IMG/VR virus record: IMGVR_UViG_3300029787_000126
Coordinates: 1-39,406 of that record
Source: a virus
Strand: one strand, 5' to 3'
Length of the DNA stretch: 39,406 nucleotides
Positions 7,219 to 16,972 of the stretch are shown piece by piece. A program made the position numbers and the translations under genes. The notes under the pieces were generated by a model. It did no database searches. It saw nothing but the letters and a program-made list of their open reading frames with translations, and was not told the DNA's origin. Each line of letters opens with the position of its first letter. Position 1 is the stretch's first letter.

Positions 7219-7320
7219 CCATTCGGCCCGACACTTGACCGCCGGAAAGACGGCGCGTGGCCCCGCACGGGACAACCACTTTCACCCTAAACGCAACCAG
7301 TGAAGAAGGAGAATTGACCA
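7219..7320 (+). promoter_or_regulatory. Structured leader before the capsid gene
   Basis: A 102-base gap inside an otherwise overlapping operon. It can form CGCCG-(6-base loop)-CGGCG at 7240-7255 and CCCG-CA-CGGG around 7263-7272, and ends with AGGAG 9 bases before the GTG of the capsid gene. Possible roles are mRNA processing, stabilisation or a promoter for very high capsid expression. No clear sigma-70 promoter was recognised. Confidence 0.4.
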
Positions 7321-8202
7321 GTGTCAGTTCAAATCACTACAGCGTTTGTTGAGCAATATAAGGGGAATGTCGAACATCTTGTTCAACAGAAAGGTTCTCG
7401 TCTGCGTGAGTCGGTTGGAGTTGAAACCGTCGTGGGCAAGAATGCTTTCTTTGAGCAAGTGGGAAGCACTGCCGCTCAACAGCGCACGTCACGTCACAGT
7501 GACACTCCAAGGATGGACACGCCCCATGCAAGGCGTCGTGTCAGCCTTATCGACTTTGATTGGGCCGATCTCATCGATGATGAAGATCGTGTTCGTATGC
7601 TTATCGATCCGCAAAGCCCCTATGCTTCGGCTGCTGCCTGGGCTATGGGCCGTGCGATGGATGAGCAAATTGTTTCGGCTGCTGACGGGACCGCTTTTAC
7701 GGGCGTTGCCGGTGGCACCTCAACAAGCTACGACAGTTCTAACACTGTTGATGTCCAGGTCGGTATCAGCCCTGCTGCTGATACGGGTTTGAATGTCGGC
7801 AAGTTACGCGCTGCCAAGCAAATCCTCGACGCCAATGAGGCAGAAGATGGTGATCGGTATATGATCATCAACGCCAAACAGCTTCAGAACCTTTTAGGTC
7901 AAACTGAAGTCACTAGTTCCGATTTTGCCACTGTGAAAAGTTTGGTAAACGGGGAAGTGGATTCCTTCATGGGATTTACCTTCATCCGAACGGAACTCAT
8001 TGGTACAGATAGCAACTCTGACCACAAAGTCTTGTTCTGGCAAAAAGCCGGAATGAAGCTGGCCATAGGCGCTGAACCGTCCATCAAGATTTCTGAGCGG
8101 GCCGATAAAAATCATGCGACGCAAGTCTTCGCATCGATGGCTATCGGGGCAACCCGTATGCAGGAAAAACTTGTTGGATATATTGAATGCGATCCAACCT
8201 AG
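7321..8202 (+). CDS. Major capsid protein
   Basis: 293 residues; GTG start at 7321 with AGGAG (7307-7311). The N-terminus (VQITTAFVEQYKGNVEHLVQ, then QKGSRLRESVGVE) and the middle (PRMDTPHARRRVSL, DFDWADLIDDEDRVRMLIDP) match the capsid family of BPP-1-type podoviruses, an HK97-fold shell protein. Length is typical. It lies between scaffold and a decoration-type gene, and a strong terminator at 8704 ends the head block. Confidence 0.9.
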   Translation: MSVQITTAFVEQYKGNVEHLVQQKGSRLRESVGVETVVGKNAFFEQVGSTAAQQRTSRHSDTPRMDTPHARRRVSLIDFDWADLIDDEDRVRMLIDPQSPYASAAAWAMGRAMDEQIVSAADGTAFTGVAGGTSTSYDSSNTVDVQVGISPAADTGLNVGKLRAAKQILDANEAEDGDRYMIINAKQLQNLLGQTEVTSSDFATVKSLVNGEVDSFMGFTFIRTELIGTDSNSDHKVLFWQKAGMKLAIGAEPSIKISERADKNHATQVFASMAIGATRMQEKLVGYIECDPT

Positions 8203-8216
8203 AGGAGGGCTGAGAA

Positions 8217-8696
8217 ATGGGTACTAAAAACACATCCTTGGTCACAAATTTTGAGGCCACTCCCCCTACCTTGAACGACAGTGCCGAACTGCATGGCCGT
8301 GTGCGAATTGCACAAGGTACTGTGGCGCTTGCGGCTGGGGATACCAACGATAACGACATCGTTATGTTGGCGCCCATCCCGTCGAACGCATCTGTGCCCC
8401 ATATCTTTGTTGGGTCCGATACGTTTGGTGGAAGCTGCACGTTCAACGTAGGCATCTACACATCGGCTGGCGTGGTCAAAGACGAAGACGTTTTTGCTAC
8501 TGCCGTTGCTGATGCTGGGGCAATGGCTGATGTTCGCCATGAAGCGGCAGACATCAACACTTGCGGCCAGAAGATGTATGAATTGGCTGGTGATTCAACT
8601 GATCCAGGCGGTTTCTACTATGTCGCGGCAACGATGCACGCGGAAGGTGGAACCGGCGGTGACATGAGTTTCATCATTCATTACATCGTTGACTAA
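8217..8696 (+). CDS. Capsid decoration (cement) protein, Bbp16-like
   Basis: 159 residues, ATG at 8217 behind a near-perfect GAGGAGG. Gly-, Ala- and Thr-rich beta-type sequence with VRIAQGTVALAAGDTNDNDI at about residues 28-47 and a Cys pair candidate (C75, C121). By position directly after the capsid gene and by general pattern it resembles the BPP-1 cementing protein Bbp16, which trimerises on the capsid surface. No motif proves it. The strong ribosome site fits a product needed in hundreds of copies. Confidence 0.65.
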   Translation: MGTKNTSLVTNFEATPPTLNDSAELHGRVRIAQGTVALAAGDTNDNDIVMLAPIPSNASVPHIFVGSDTFGGSCTFNVGIYTSAGVVKDEDVFATAVADAGAMADVRHEAADINTCGQKMYELAGDSTDPGGFYYVAATMHAEGGTGGDMSFIIHYIVD

Positions 8697-8703
8697 CTGA
8701 ATT

Positions 8704-8733
8704 GGGGAGGGCTTGTCCCTCCCCTTTTCTTTT
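8704..8733 (+). terminator. Strong intrinsic terminator after the head genes
   Basis: GGGGAGGG (8704-8711), a 5-base loop, CCCTCCCC (8717-8724), then TTTTCTTTT. An 8-bp GC-rich perfect stem with a T tract is a textbook factor-independent terminator. Placed between decoration and tail genes, it would make capsid transcripts more abundant than tail transcripts by partial read-through. Confidence 0.92.
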
Positions 8734-8744
8734 GGAGATTTTAT

Positions 8745-9299
8745 ATGGCCGGATCAATCGTAGACATTGCCAACAAAGGTCTGACCTATCTGGGCGCCGA
8801 TCCTATTACGGCGCTGACAGATGATACGGTTGAAGGCCGCGCAATTAACCGCATCCATGAACAGTCGCGGCAATATTGTTTGCGCGATCACCCCTGGAAC
8901 TTTGCCATGACCCGTGTCGCCTTGGCGGCTGACACAACAACCCCAGTTTGGGAATATTCTAATTCTTTCCCCTGGCCGTCTGATTGCCTTCGCATCATTG
9001 AGGTAGATACGACAGAGGAATGGTCAGTGGAAGGCCGCAACATTGTTACCGATGCTGCCGCGCCTTTAAACATCCTTTACATTGCCGACGTTACGGACAC
9101 GTCAATCTATGATGCAAAGTTTACAGAAGCCTATGCCATGCGTCTGGCGTCTGATGTGGCGTATGAAATTACGTCTTCGCAAACCGTGGTAACGGCTGCA
9201 TCGACAGCTTATGCATCACTAATACAAGAAGCGCGGTTGGTTGATGCCCAGGAAACAACGTCTGCCAGCGAAAACACATGGCTTGAAGCGAGGTCGTAA
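8745..9299 (+). CDS. Tail adaptor (tail tubular protein A, T7 gp11-like)
   Basis: 184 residues, ATG at 8745 with GGAG upstream and just past the terminator. Signature segments are IVDIANKGLTYLGADPITAL at the N-terminus, then CLRDHPWNFAMTRVALA and PWPSDCLRII, all typical of the podovirus head-to-tail adaptor family. Twelve copies connect portal to nozzle. Its TAA abuts the next ATG (TAAATG). Confidence 0.88.
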   Translation: MAGSIVDIANKGLTYLGADPITALTDDTVEGRAINRIHEQSRQYCLRDHPWNFAMTRVALAADTTTPVWEYSNSFPWPSDCLRIIEVDTTEEWSVEGRNIVTDAAAPLNILYIADVTDTSIYDAKFTEAYAMRLASDVAYEITSSQTVVTAASTAYASLIQEARLVDAQETTSASENTWLEARS

Positions 9300-12050
9300 A
9301 TGTCCCGCGTTTCGACCATTAAAACAAACTGGACTGCCGGTGAGTTAGCTAAAGACCTCTATGGCCGTGTCGATATTACCAAATATGCCAACGGCGCCGA
9401 AACGCTGGAAAACTTTATTGTGCAGCCTCACGGTGGCATTACCCGTCGTCCAGGCACACGCTTCGTTAAAGAGGTTAAGACATCAAGCGCAAAGACGCGC
9501 CTAATCCCTTTTGAGTTCTCAACCACACAAGCCTATTGCATTGAGTTCGGCAATTTATATGTCCGTTTTTACAAGGACAACGGGTCTATCCTTGAAGCCA
9601 ATAAAACGATCAGCGGAGCGACACAAGCCAACCCGTGCGTCGTGACCGCAACTTCACATGGCTATGACAATGGCGACGAAATCTATATTGCCTCTGTCGT
9701 TGGCATGACCGAATTGAACGGCAAATATTACAAAATAAAAAACAAGACAACGAACACGTTTGAACTGACCGATGTTGATGACACAAACATCAATTCCAGT
9801 GCTTTCACGGCCTATTCGTCTGCTGGTACGGCAGCGCGGGTATACACCGTCACAACAACCTATGCCACGGCAGATTTGTTTAACATCCAGTTCGCGCAAT
9901 CTGCCGATGTGCTTTATCTAACGCATCCATCTTACGCACCTAGAAAATTATCCCGCACGGGTCATACATCGTGGACTTTGGAAACGATTACGTTTACGGA
10001 CGGGCCGTACCAGGACGAGAACATTACCACGACAACGCTGACGCCTAGTCATACAACAGGCAGTTCGCGAACGATTACCGCAAGTGCGGTTGCTGGCATC
10101 AATGGCGGTGACGGGTTCCAGACAACGGATGTGGGCCGCATTATATCTATTGGCCATCAGGCAGCGGCGTGGGCATCAAGTACAAGTTATGCTGTTGGTG
10201 ACGTTAAGCGTAATAGCGGAAACGTCTACGAATGCATCAAAGCCGGTACGTCTGCCGGATCAGGCGGGCCAAGCGGCGAAGGCGACGAGATCGTTGACAA
10301 TAGCTGCACCTGGAAGTTTTTGCGCGACGGCGGCATCCAGTGGGGGTTCGCCACGGTTACGGGCCGCACCAGTACGACAGAGGTAACGGTGACCGTTAAT
10401 GCCACCTTTGGCGGCACGACGGCTGAAACTAAATGGCGCCTTGGCGCGTTTTCGGACACAACAGGGTTTCCCACTGCCTGTGCTTTCTATGAGCAAAGAT
10501 TATTTTTTGCGGGCACAACGGAACAGCCACAGACGTTGTTTGGCAGCAAATCGGGTGATTACGAAAACCATACCCCAGGCACTTTGGATGATGACCCCGT
10601 CATCTACACCTTGGCCACTGATCAGGTAAACGCAATTCGCTGGTTGTCGCCTGGAAAGGTTATGGCCATTGGCACGGTGGGCGGTGAGTTTATTATTTCG
10701 GGATCAACCACGGCAGATGCGCTAACGCCAACCAATGTTCGGGTTGTGCGGGAAGGAACGCGGGGATCGGCAAGTCATACGCCCATCCGTATCGATAACG
10801 TGGTTATTTTTATACAACGCCAGCAGCGCAAAATCCGCGAGTTTGCCTATCTTTTTGACTCTGACAGCTATCAATCGCCTGATCTGACTATCCTGTCCAA
10901 TCAGGTGGCAAAGGGCGGCGTTACGGAAATTGCCTATCAACAGGAGCCAAGTACGGTTATCTGGGGGGTAAAGGCCGACGGCCAACTTGTCGGCATGACC
11001 TACTTGCGTGACCAGCAAGTTGTTGCATGGCACCGGCATAAGATCGGCGGTACGTCAGGTTCATGCACAATCACCGTATCCGATTATGCAAACATTGCCG
11101 CTGGAACCACGTTGACGTTTACGAAATCTGATGGGTCAACCGTGACGTTTACATCTACGACAGGAACCGCCGGAACAGATGAATTTAGAACCCAGACCAA
11201 TAACAATACGACAGCAGATAATATTTATACAGCCATCAATGCCCATGCAGATTTTACCGTAGCCAATCCGGCAGCAGCGGTTGTTACTGTTGAAGAAACA
11301 ACGAGAGCCGGTGCGGCACCGCTCACGGTAACGTCAAGTGATACAGCGCGGCTAACCACAACGGACCAGGCAATCGCAGTTGTGGAAAGTCTAGCCATCA
11401 TCCCTTCGTCAACAACCGGCGAGGAAGAAGTGTGGATGATTGTCCAGAGAACCATCAACGGAGTGACAAGGCGTTATGTTGAATATCTCTCAAATCAATT
11501 TGACATTGAAGAAAGTCAAGAAAAAGGCGACGCATTTTTTGTTGATAGTGGCCTCAGTTATTCAAGTACGGCGGCTTCATCTATCAGTGGCCTTGGTCAC
11601 CTTGAAGGTGAAACTGTTAGCATTCTGGGTGACGGTTCGGTCTATACTAAGCGCAATGTTTCATCGGGTGCTGTCACTTCCATTGATCCGACGGTTGCGA
11701 AGGCACAGATTGGACTCACCCAACAATGCACCATGAAGACATTGCGGCCCGAAGCTGGCGGCGATGACGGCACGGCACAGGGCAAGACCAAGCGCGACTT
11801 TGAAGTCACCCTTCGCCTGATTGATACGCTGGGCGGCAAGGTTGGGCCGGACACATCCAACCTGGATGAAATTATATTCCGAACGGGGTCTGATCCGATG
11901 GACAGTTCGCCGCCGCTGTTTACCGGCGACAAGAAAGTCAATATTCGCGGGGGATGGGATACAGCGGGTCAGATGGTTTACACCAATGACGAACCCCTGC
12001 CCGCCCACATTACCGCGCTTATTACGCGCATTATAACTCACGATGGGTAA
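9300..12050 (+). CDS. Tail nozzle (tail tubular protein B-like) with inserted beta domains
   Basis: 916 residues, immediately after the adaptor. The N-terminus (WTAGELAKDLYGRVDITKYA, LENFIVQPHGGITRRPGTRF) is the hallmark of the podovirus nozzle family equivalent to T7 gp12. Residues about 105-180 (VVTATSHGYDNGDEIYIASV ... TTNTFELTDVDD) look like the FCCH-type beta domain often inserted in these proteins. About residues 583-680 hold another Thr-rich beta insert (TLTFTKSDGSTVTFTSTTG). The nozzle closes the tail tip and anchors fibres. It is longer than T7 gp12 (794) because of the inserts. Confidence 0.85.
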   Translation: MSRVSTIKTNWTAGELAKDLYGRVDITKYANGAETLENFIVQPHGGITRRPGTRFVKEVKTSSAKTRLIPFEFSTTQAYCIEFGNLYVRFYKDNGSILEANKTISGATQANPCVVTATSHGYDNGDEIYIASVVGMTELNGKYYKIKNKTTNTFELTDVDDTNINSSAFTAYSSAGTAARVYTVTTTYATADLFNIQFAQSADVLYLTHPSYAPRKLSRTGHTSWTLETITFTDGPYQDENITTTTLTPSHTTGSSRTITASAVAGINGGDGFQTTDVGRIISIGHQAAAWASSTSYAVGDVKRNSGNVYECIKAGTSAGSGGPSGEGDEIVDNSCTWKFLRDGGIQWGFATVTGRTSTTEVTVTVNATFGGTTAETKWRLGAFSDTTGFPTACAFYEQRLFFAGTTEQPQTLFGSKSGDYENHTPGTLDDDPVIYTLATDQVNAIRWLSPGKVMAIGTVGGEFIISGSTTADALTPTNVRVVREGTRGSASHTPIRIDNVVIFIQRQQRKIREFAYLFDSDSYQSPDLTILSNQVAKGGVTEIAYQQEPSTVIWGVKADGQLVGMTYLRDQQVVAWHRHKIGGTSGSCTITVSDYANIAAGTTLTFTKSDGSTVTFTSTTGTAGTDEFRTQTNNNTTADNIYTAINAHADFTVANPAAAVVTVEETTRAGAAPLTVTSSDTARLTTTDQAIAVVESLAIIPSSTTGEEEVWMIVQRTINGVTRRYVEYLSNQFDIEESQEKGDAFFVDSGLSYSSTAASSISGLGHLEGETVSILGDGSVYTKRNVSSGAVTSIDPTVAKAQIGLTQQCTMKTLRPEAGGDDGTAQGKTKRDFEVTLRLIDTLGGKVGPDTSNLDEIIFRTGSDPMDSSPPLFTGDKKVNIRGGWDTAGQMVYTNDEPLPAHITALITRIITHDG

Positions 12051-12055
12051 ATAAT

Positions 12056-12661
12056 ATGTGTTCTATAATTCTATTTGGTAGTGCAGCTACAGCAACAACA
12101 GCAGCAACGACGGGTTTACTTGGAGCGGGAGGTGCTTTTGCTGCCGCTCAAGCTGTGCCGACTTTGTTTTCTGCTGCTGGCGCCTTAACGTCCGCTTACG
12201 GACAAGCATATACGGGCGCCGTTCAATCAGCAAATTACGAATATCAAGCCGGTATGATGCAATATAATAAAAAGATTTCTGAAAACAACGCGCTGATGGC
12301 CCGTCGCGCTTCTGAGTTTGATGCGGATACATTTGATTTGGACAAGCGCCGGATGTTGTCACGGCAGCGCACTGGCTACGCCAAAAGCGGCGTGGTTATT
12401 GACCAGGATACACCGCTGGACATTTCTGCTGAAACGGCATCCGAAGCCCAATTAGAACGCCTTGCCATTTTATATAAGGGCGAAACACAGGCTGAAGCGT
12501 ATCTGCAACAAGCGGTGGGACAGGAAGCTGCTGCCGCCCGTTATCGCTTAAATGCACAGATGGCAAGTACAAGTGGGGCTATTGGTGCAACAAAGGAATT
12601 AGGCAAAGGTGCCTATACGCAATACCGCTACGGCGCTGGCACAAGTTTATTGGGGAACTAA
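12056..12661 (+). CDS. Internal virion protein B-like (T7 gp14 position)
   Basis: 201 residues, ATG at 12056. The N-terminal 50 residues are Ala-, Thr- and Gly-rich and hydrophobic (ATATTAATTGLLGAGGAFAA and following), suitable for membrane insertion. The rest is helical, with a conserved-looking segment RQRTGYAKSGVVIDQDTPLD at about 103-122, which I associate with the smallest internal virion protein of T7-like phages. It is expected to be ejected into the host envelope to form part of the DNA channel. Two genes for large internal proteins follow, the usual order. Confidence 0.75.
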   Translation: MCSIILFGSAATATTAATTGLLGAGGAFAAAQAVPTLFSAAGALTSAYGQAYTGAVQSANYEYQAGMMQYNKKISENNALMARRASEFDADTFDLDKRRMLSRQRTGYAKSGVVIDQDTPLDISAETASEAQLERLAILYKGETQAEAYLQQAVGQEAAAARYRLNAQMASTSGAIGATKELGKGAYTQYRYGAGTSLLGN

Positions 12662-12662
12662 T

Positions 12663-15116
12663 ATGGCTCGTATTCCCACAATTCAGCGTCGCGCTACGCT
12701 TCCAACAACTACGGGCGTCCCTGCTGCCCCTGTTGTTTTGCTTGACGATAAAACGGGACAGAGTTTGCAAGCGGCTGGGCAGGTAGTTTCAGACATTGGA
12801 GAAAACCAGTTGCGGGCGCGGGCCGATGCAATGGTTACGCAATCTTTTGTTAATGCCACGCTTAAGATGGATGAGTTAAAGCAGAGCATTGACACAAACA
12901 AAACTTTGTCCTGGGAGTCAGACCCTGAAAGCAGTCAGTTTAATCCAGGCGCTGTGGCGCCAACGGCTGATCCCGAAGATGTTAAGGCGCGGATGGCCCA
13001 GATTTATGAAACTGCTTCTGAGGGCTTGTCACCCTATGGACGTGAGAAGTTTGATAAAGATTATTCCATGCTGTCGGCCAAGGGGCAGATTGAAATTCGC
13101 CGCGAACAGGTGGCCCGCGACCATTCGGTATTGCAAAAAGATAGCTTGGCGCTTAGAGAAACTTTAATAAAAACAGCCATTAAAGATGGCAGCGAAGTTA
13201 TATGGTTGGCTAACTTAAAAAAAGGCATTGACGACATTGATAGCCGTGAGGTCAACCGCGTGTACCGCCCCAAAGAAGCTGAAAATGAGCGCCAAAAGTT
13301 TCGCAAGATAATGGATGCGGTTAAGGGCGACAGGCTTAACGAGAACATTGTCCTTGCCGTTAATGAAGGGCTGCGAACGATTAATCTCTTTGAGGATGAT
13401 GCAGATGCAGAAGATCGGTTTGATAAAGTAGATAAAGCTATAAAATTAGCCGTTGCATTCGGGTCTACCTCAAGGAAGGCGGGGGCAGACAAACGGGAGG
13501 CTTTTAAAAATCGGGTTGCTGATACTATGGCTAATCTGCAAATGGTGGATGATCCAGATCATTTTTTGACAAAAATAAAGGACATAGACCATCTGCCCGA
13601 TCTTTTAACAAGTAGGCGAAGTTATTATACCAAGCGGGCACAGGAGATCATTGATCGTAGGACAAGGAAAGCTGAAACAGAAGACAATAAAGCGGAGCGA
13701 ATATATCTTGGTAAGGCAAACTCTGTTATTGAAAGTATAGCTATCCCAGGCACGGAATTAACGGAGGAAATGGAAGCTGTAGTCAGTGATATAGAAATTG
13801 ACAACAATATTAAAGACCCCGATCTACGGAAAGAACTGAAATTACGCCGTGATTATAACAGAGATTTTAAAACTGCTTATGCGACACAGATCAGAGGTAA
13901 GCATCCATCGGAACAGGCAGCGGCTCTACAGGAGATACAAGATAAACTATCTGCCGCACCTATTGGAAACATTGCTCAAGCCGAAACAAGCAAACAACTA
14001 AAAAGGCAAATTGATATTCTGCAACAGGGCTTTGCAACCGATTTGCGGGCGCGGCAAAAAGACACGGCAAAATATGTCGTAGATAATGACGATGCCGTCA
14101 AAGATGCGCTTCAGATTTATGAGTCTTCAGTCGATCAAAATGCCGCTCCTAATGTGGTTGCTATTAAGTATGCAGAGTATGCAGCGGCCAGGGATTCGGC
14201 ATATGCCAGGATGGGCATTGATCCAAGTTTGCGACATCGTAAATTACCCGAATCCGTAGTGAAACGGCAAGTCGCCGCTATTATGACCGGCACTGCTGAT
14301 GAAATGCCGCAAAGGATACAGCGTCTTAGCACACAGATGGGGCCGGATTGGTCTTATATGCTGGGTGAATTGCAGAAGAACGGTCTATCAGAAGATGCAA
14401 GCGTTCTGACCATCGTTACAGATATTGAAGCCGCGCCTAAAATTGCTGAGATAGTGAAAAATGATGGATACAAAGGACTAAAAGAAGGAATAGATACAAA
14501 GTTAGTAAGTAACCTTGAACAGACCATCAACAGCAAAACAAAAAACTTAGACAACAATTCCGGCATAGGCGCCACATCACTGGTAAACACAATGCGAAAA
14601 GCTATGTATATGCTGGCATTGAACGGCGTCCGCAATGAAAGATTGAGCGAAACAGAAGCAGTTGATAACGCAATCAGGGATGTTGTCAGAAAAAATTACC
14701 AGATCGTAAGTGAGGCACGGCTAAAGGGCATTGTTCCCGCCGGAACTATTGAGTCTTCAGCCGCGTTAATGCATGGGCTGAGTAAGTGGATAAAAGAACC
14801 TGACAACCTCGAAACCATTGATTTGAGCGAAGCGCCGCGAGAAATAACAACGGATGAGGACAGAAAATCATGGATAATCCAAAACGCCCAATGGACATTA
14901 ACAGGCGATGGTGAGCGCGTAGAACTCAGATCACAATACGGCAAGCCTGTTAAAGATACAGAAGGAAACAATATCGTACTTCCGTTAAATGTAATTGAAA
15001 CAGAGCGTCTTGGGGCCGCTGGTCAAGGGCCATTGAGGTCAAGGCAATCCCTTTGGGCGCGGAAATTGGCAGAACAGGCTGAAAAGCGGGCTAGGGAAAG
15101 CCAGAAACAGAAATGA
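12663..15116 (+). CDS. Internal virion protein C-like (T7 gp15 position)
   Basis: 817 residues; ATG at 12663 one base after the previous stop. Almost entirely helical and charged, with an N-terminal pattern (RRATLPTTTG, DDKTGQSLQAAGQVVSDIGE) and long coiled-coil-like stretches (about residues 150-480). It corresponds in place and style to the second internal core protein of T7-like phages, which lines the ejection channel. No enzyme motif was seen. The stop overlaps the next ATG (ATGA). Confidence 0.7.
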   Translation: MARIPTIQRRATLPTTTGVPAAPVVLLDDKTGQSLQAAGQVVSDIGENQLRARADAMVTQSFVNATLKMDELKQSIDTNKTLSWESDPESSQFNPGAVAPTADPEDVKARMAQIYETASEGLSPYGREKFDKDYSMLSAKGQIEIRREQVARDHSVLQKDSLALRETLIKTAIKDGSEVIWLANLKKGIDDIDSREVNRVYRPKEAENERQKFRKIMDAVKGDRLNENIVLAVNEGLRTINLFEDDADAEDRFDKVDKAIKLAVAFGSTSRKAGADKREAFKNRVADTMANLQMVDDPDHFLTKIKDIDHLPDLLTSRRSYYTKRAQEIIDRRTRKAETEDNKAERIYLGKANSVIESIAIPGTELTEEMEAVVSDIEIDNNIKDPDLRKELKLRRDYNRDFKTAYATQIRGKHPSEQAAALQEIQDKLSAAPIGNIAQAETSKQLKRQIDILQQGFATDLRARQKDTAKYVVDNDDAVKDALQIYESSVDQNAAPNVVAIKYAEYAAARDSAYARMGIDPSLRHRKLPESVVKRQVAAIMTGTADEMPQRIQRLSTQMGPDWSYMLGELQKNGLSEDASVLTIVTDIEAAPKIAEIVKNDGYKGLKEGIDTKLVSNLEQTINSKTKNLDNNSGIGATSLVNTMRKAMYMLALNGVRNERLSETEAVDNAIRDVVRKNYQIVSEARLKGIVPAGTIESSAALMHGLSKWIKEPDNLETIDLSEAPREITTDEDRKSWIIQNAQWTLTGDGERVELRSQYGKPVKDTEGNNIVLPLNVIETERLGAAGQGPLRSRQSLWARKLAEQAEKRARESQKQK

Positions 15117-16972
15117 CAACGCAATTTTTTCCTTCGGTTGGCCCAGCAGATCAGTTTGGTTTGATGGAGCATCGGGGTGCCTTTGATCTTGGTACGGTGC
15201 TTACAACAACTTTTGAAGAAACTTTGGCAACAAATCCACTTACCCAGCTTTGGCGATGGAATGAACTGTCCAGTGCGCGGGCCGGTGATCTGCAACCTGA
15301 TTTTGCCACAACGGACATTGACGGTCAGGCAACTAATTTACCGCCACGTTATCGCTTTGCCGATTACAGCGTCTACGGGAACCGGCAACGCACCAGGGAA
15401 CCCGATGTTATTTCAGAGGAAGATCAGGAAAAACTTATCAAGGAGCAAAACCTTGAAAAACATTTGACGCCGGTTGAGGGCGAAACAACGGAAGGTCTTG
15501 CGCTTCGCGTTAAATGGAAGACAGAAGAACTGAGAAGAAAGGGCATTCTGTCTAATTCCGATGGCGACGTATCGACGTTCGCTGCCCAGCTTGGCGTCGG
15601 CCTGTTTGCATCTATGCTTGATCCGCTTAACGTAGCCAGCGGATTTGTACCCGTTGTAGGTGCAGCGCGGTATAGCCAAATGCTTACGCGACAGGCATCT
15701 ACTCTTGGTAGATTTGGTACGCGCACCTATGTCGGCGCCAAAGAAGGTCTTGTTGGCGCGGCTATGATTGAACCCGCGTTGTTGGCAGCAACGGATGCCA
15801 CACAATACGATTACGATCTTTATGACAGCTTTGCTAACCTCGCTTTTGGCACGGCATTAGGCGGCGGTCTGCATGGGCTTGGGGGTCTTGCCAAAGATGC
15901 TGTTGTACGGGCGGGCGCTAGGGATGCGGGGTTAAGTGTTTTAGAAAAATCAACATGGGCAAACCGTCGTATAAGTAAAGCCATTGATGCCGTCGATGAG
16001 CAAACGCGGCGAACGAATATGGCAACTGCTGTTGGGCAAGTTCAATCAGGTCGCCAGCCCACCGGCATGGATACAGCGTTACGAAAAAGTCTGGAAGAAA
16101 ACCAAGCTATTGCACCTGGGCCAAGGCCGGATCGGGATGTTATTTCTGATCCGGCAGAGATCAGGTTCGACAATGATCCGGCTCTAGGTGAAGGCCGCGC
16201 TATTACGGTAACAGCTAGTGATGGCAACGGCGTACAGATGTCGTTTCGCAATGTTGCCGATGCTGAGAAAAAAGCAAAGCAGCTAGAGAAGAAAGGTTTT
16301 AGCACAACAGTCCGTTCGCTTGGCGAGGACGATCACCGCATCGATCTGACAGTTGAAAATACATTTGTCCGCAAGCCGGATGGTGAATATGTCACCTATC
16401 CTGATAGAGCAACGGCTGAGTATGCGGCAAAACTAAACAAAGACCCTGATACAGCTATGCACGTTGTTAAAATTGGGGATGAATACCTTCTGTATGAATT
16501 AAACACAAGGTCACGCACTGCCGCTCAACTTAAACAGGCAATGGGGCTGAGAGAAGAAACACAGCGGGCGTTGGATGCCAGCGGTGATGAAATTCAAATG
16601 CCGTTGGAAGTGCCGGTTGTCCGCTCTGAAATTAATCCTGATGTTGAAGGCCCGACTATTCAAGAGATTGCCCAACAGGATGTTCGGGACGCTAATTCCG
16701 ACAATACGCTTTTCGGTGAAATGCAAGAACGTGAGTTGGCGGCAGAAGTTGACCGCATTATGGAGAACATTACCGAAGCGGCAGATATTCCCCAGATTGA
16801 AGCAGAGATTGCCGAACTTGAAGCACAGATTGAAGTGATGAAAGCCGAAGTCGGGGATGACGCCCAGGCACGGCAAGATTTGGATGACGCAACGGCGGGG
16901 TTACAGAAGACACGCGAAAGTCAGAAGGCTTGGGAACAAGCTGCCGTGTGTGTGCTTGGAGGGCTTACCTGA
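15113..16972 (+). CDS. Internal virion protein, third of the set
   Basis: 619 residues, ATG at 15113 overlapping the previous stop by 4 bases. A Gly/Ala-rich hydrophobic central region (about residues 155-270, including LGVGLFASMLDPLNVASGFV and LAFGTALGGGLHGLGGLAKD) could cross or perturb a membrane. The C-terminal 100 residues form an acidic coiled coil (AEIAELEAQIEVMKAE). I do not recognise a catalytic domain. Context makes it an ejected internal virion protein; together with the next gene it may fill the role of T7 gp16. Confidence 0.62.
   Translation: MTTQFFPSVGPADQFGLMEHRGAFDLGTVLTTTFEETLATNPLTQLWRWNELSSARAGDLQPDFATTDIDGQATNLPPRYRFADYSVYGNRQRTREPDVISEEDQEKLIKEQNLEKHLTPVEGETTEGLALRVKWKTEELRRKGILSNSDGDVSTFAAQLGVGLFASMLDPLNVASGFVPVVGAARYSQMLTRQASTLGRFGTRTYVGAKEGLVGAAMIEPALLAATDATQYDYDLYDSFANLAFGTALGGGLHGLGGLAKDAVVRAGARDAGLSVLEKSTWANRRISKAIDAVDEQTRRTNMATAVGQVQSGRQPTGMDTALRKSLEENQAIAPGPRPDRDVISDPAEIRFDNDPALGEGRAITVTASDGNGVQMSFRNVADAEKKAKQLEKKGFSTTVRSLGEDDHRIDLTVENTFVRKPDGEYVTYPDRATAEYAAKLNKDPDTAMHVVKIGDEYLLYELNTRSRTAAQLKQAMGLREETQRALDASGDEIQMPLEVPVVRSEINPDVEGPTIQEIAQQDVRDANSDNTLFGEMQERELAAEVDRIMENITEAADIPQIEAEIAELEAQIEVMKAEVGDDAQARQDLDDATAGLQKTRESQKAWEQAAVCVLGGLT

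Noticed and set aside
8141-8540. Two leftward frames over the capsid and decoration genes
   Set aside because: Antisense to two well supported structural genes with excellent ribosome sites.
13061-13492. 143-residue Ser-rich leftward frame inside the internal virion protein gene
   Set aside because: Shadow frame; the sense strand has coherent helical protein sequence with correct neighbours.
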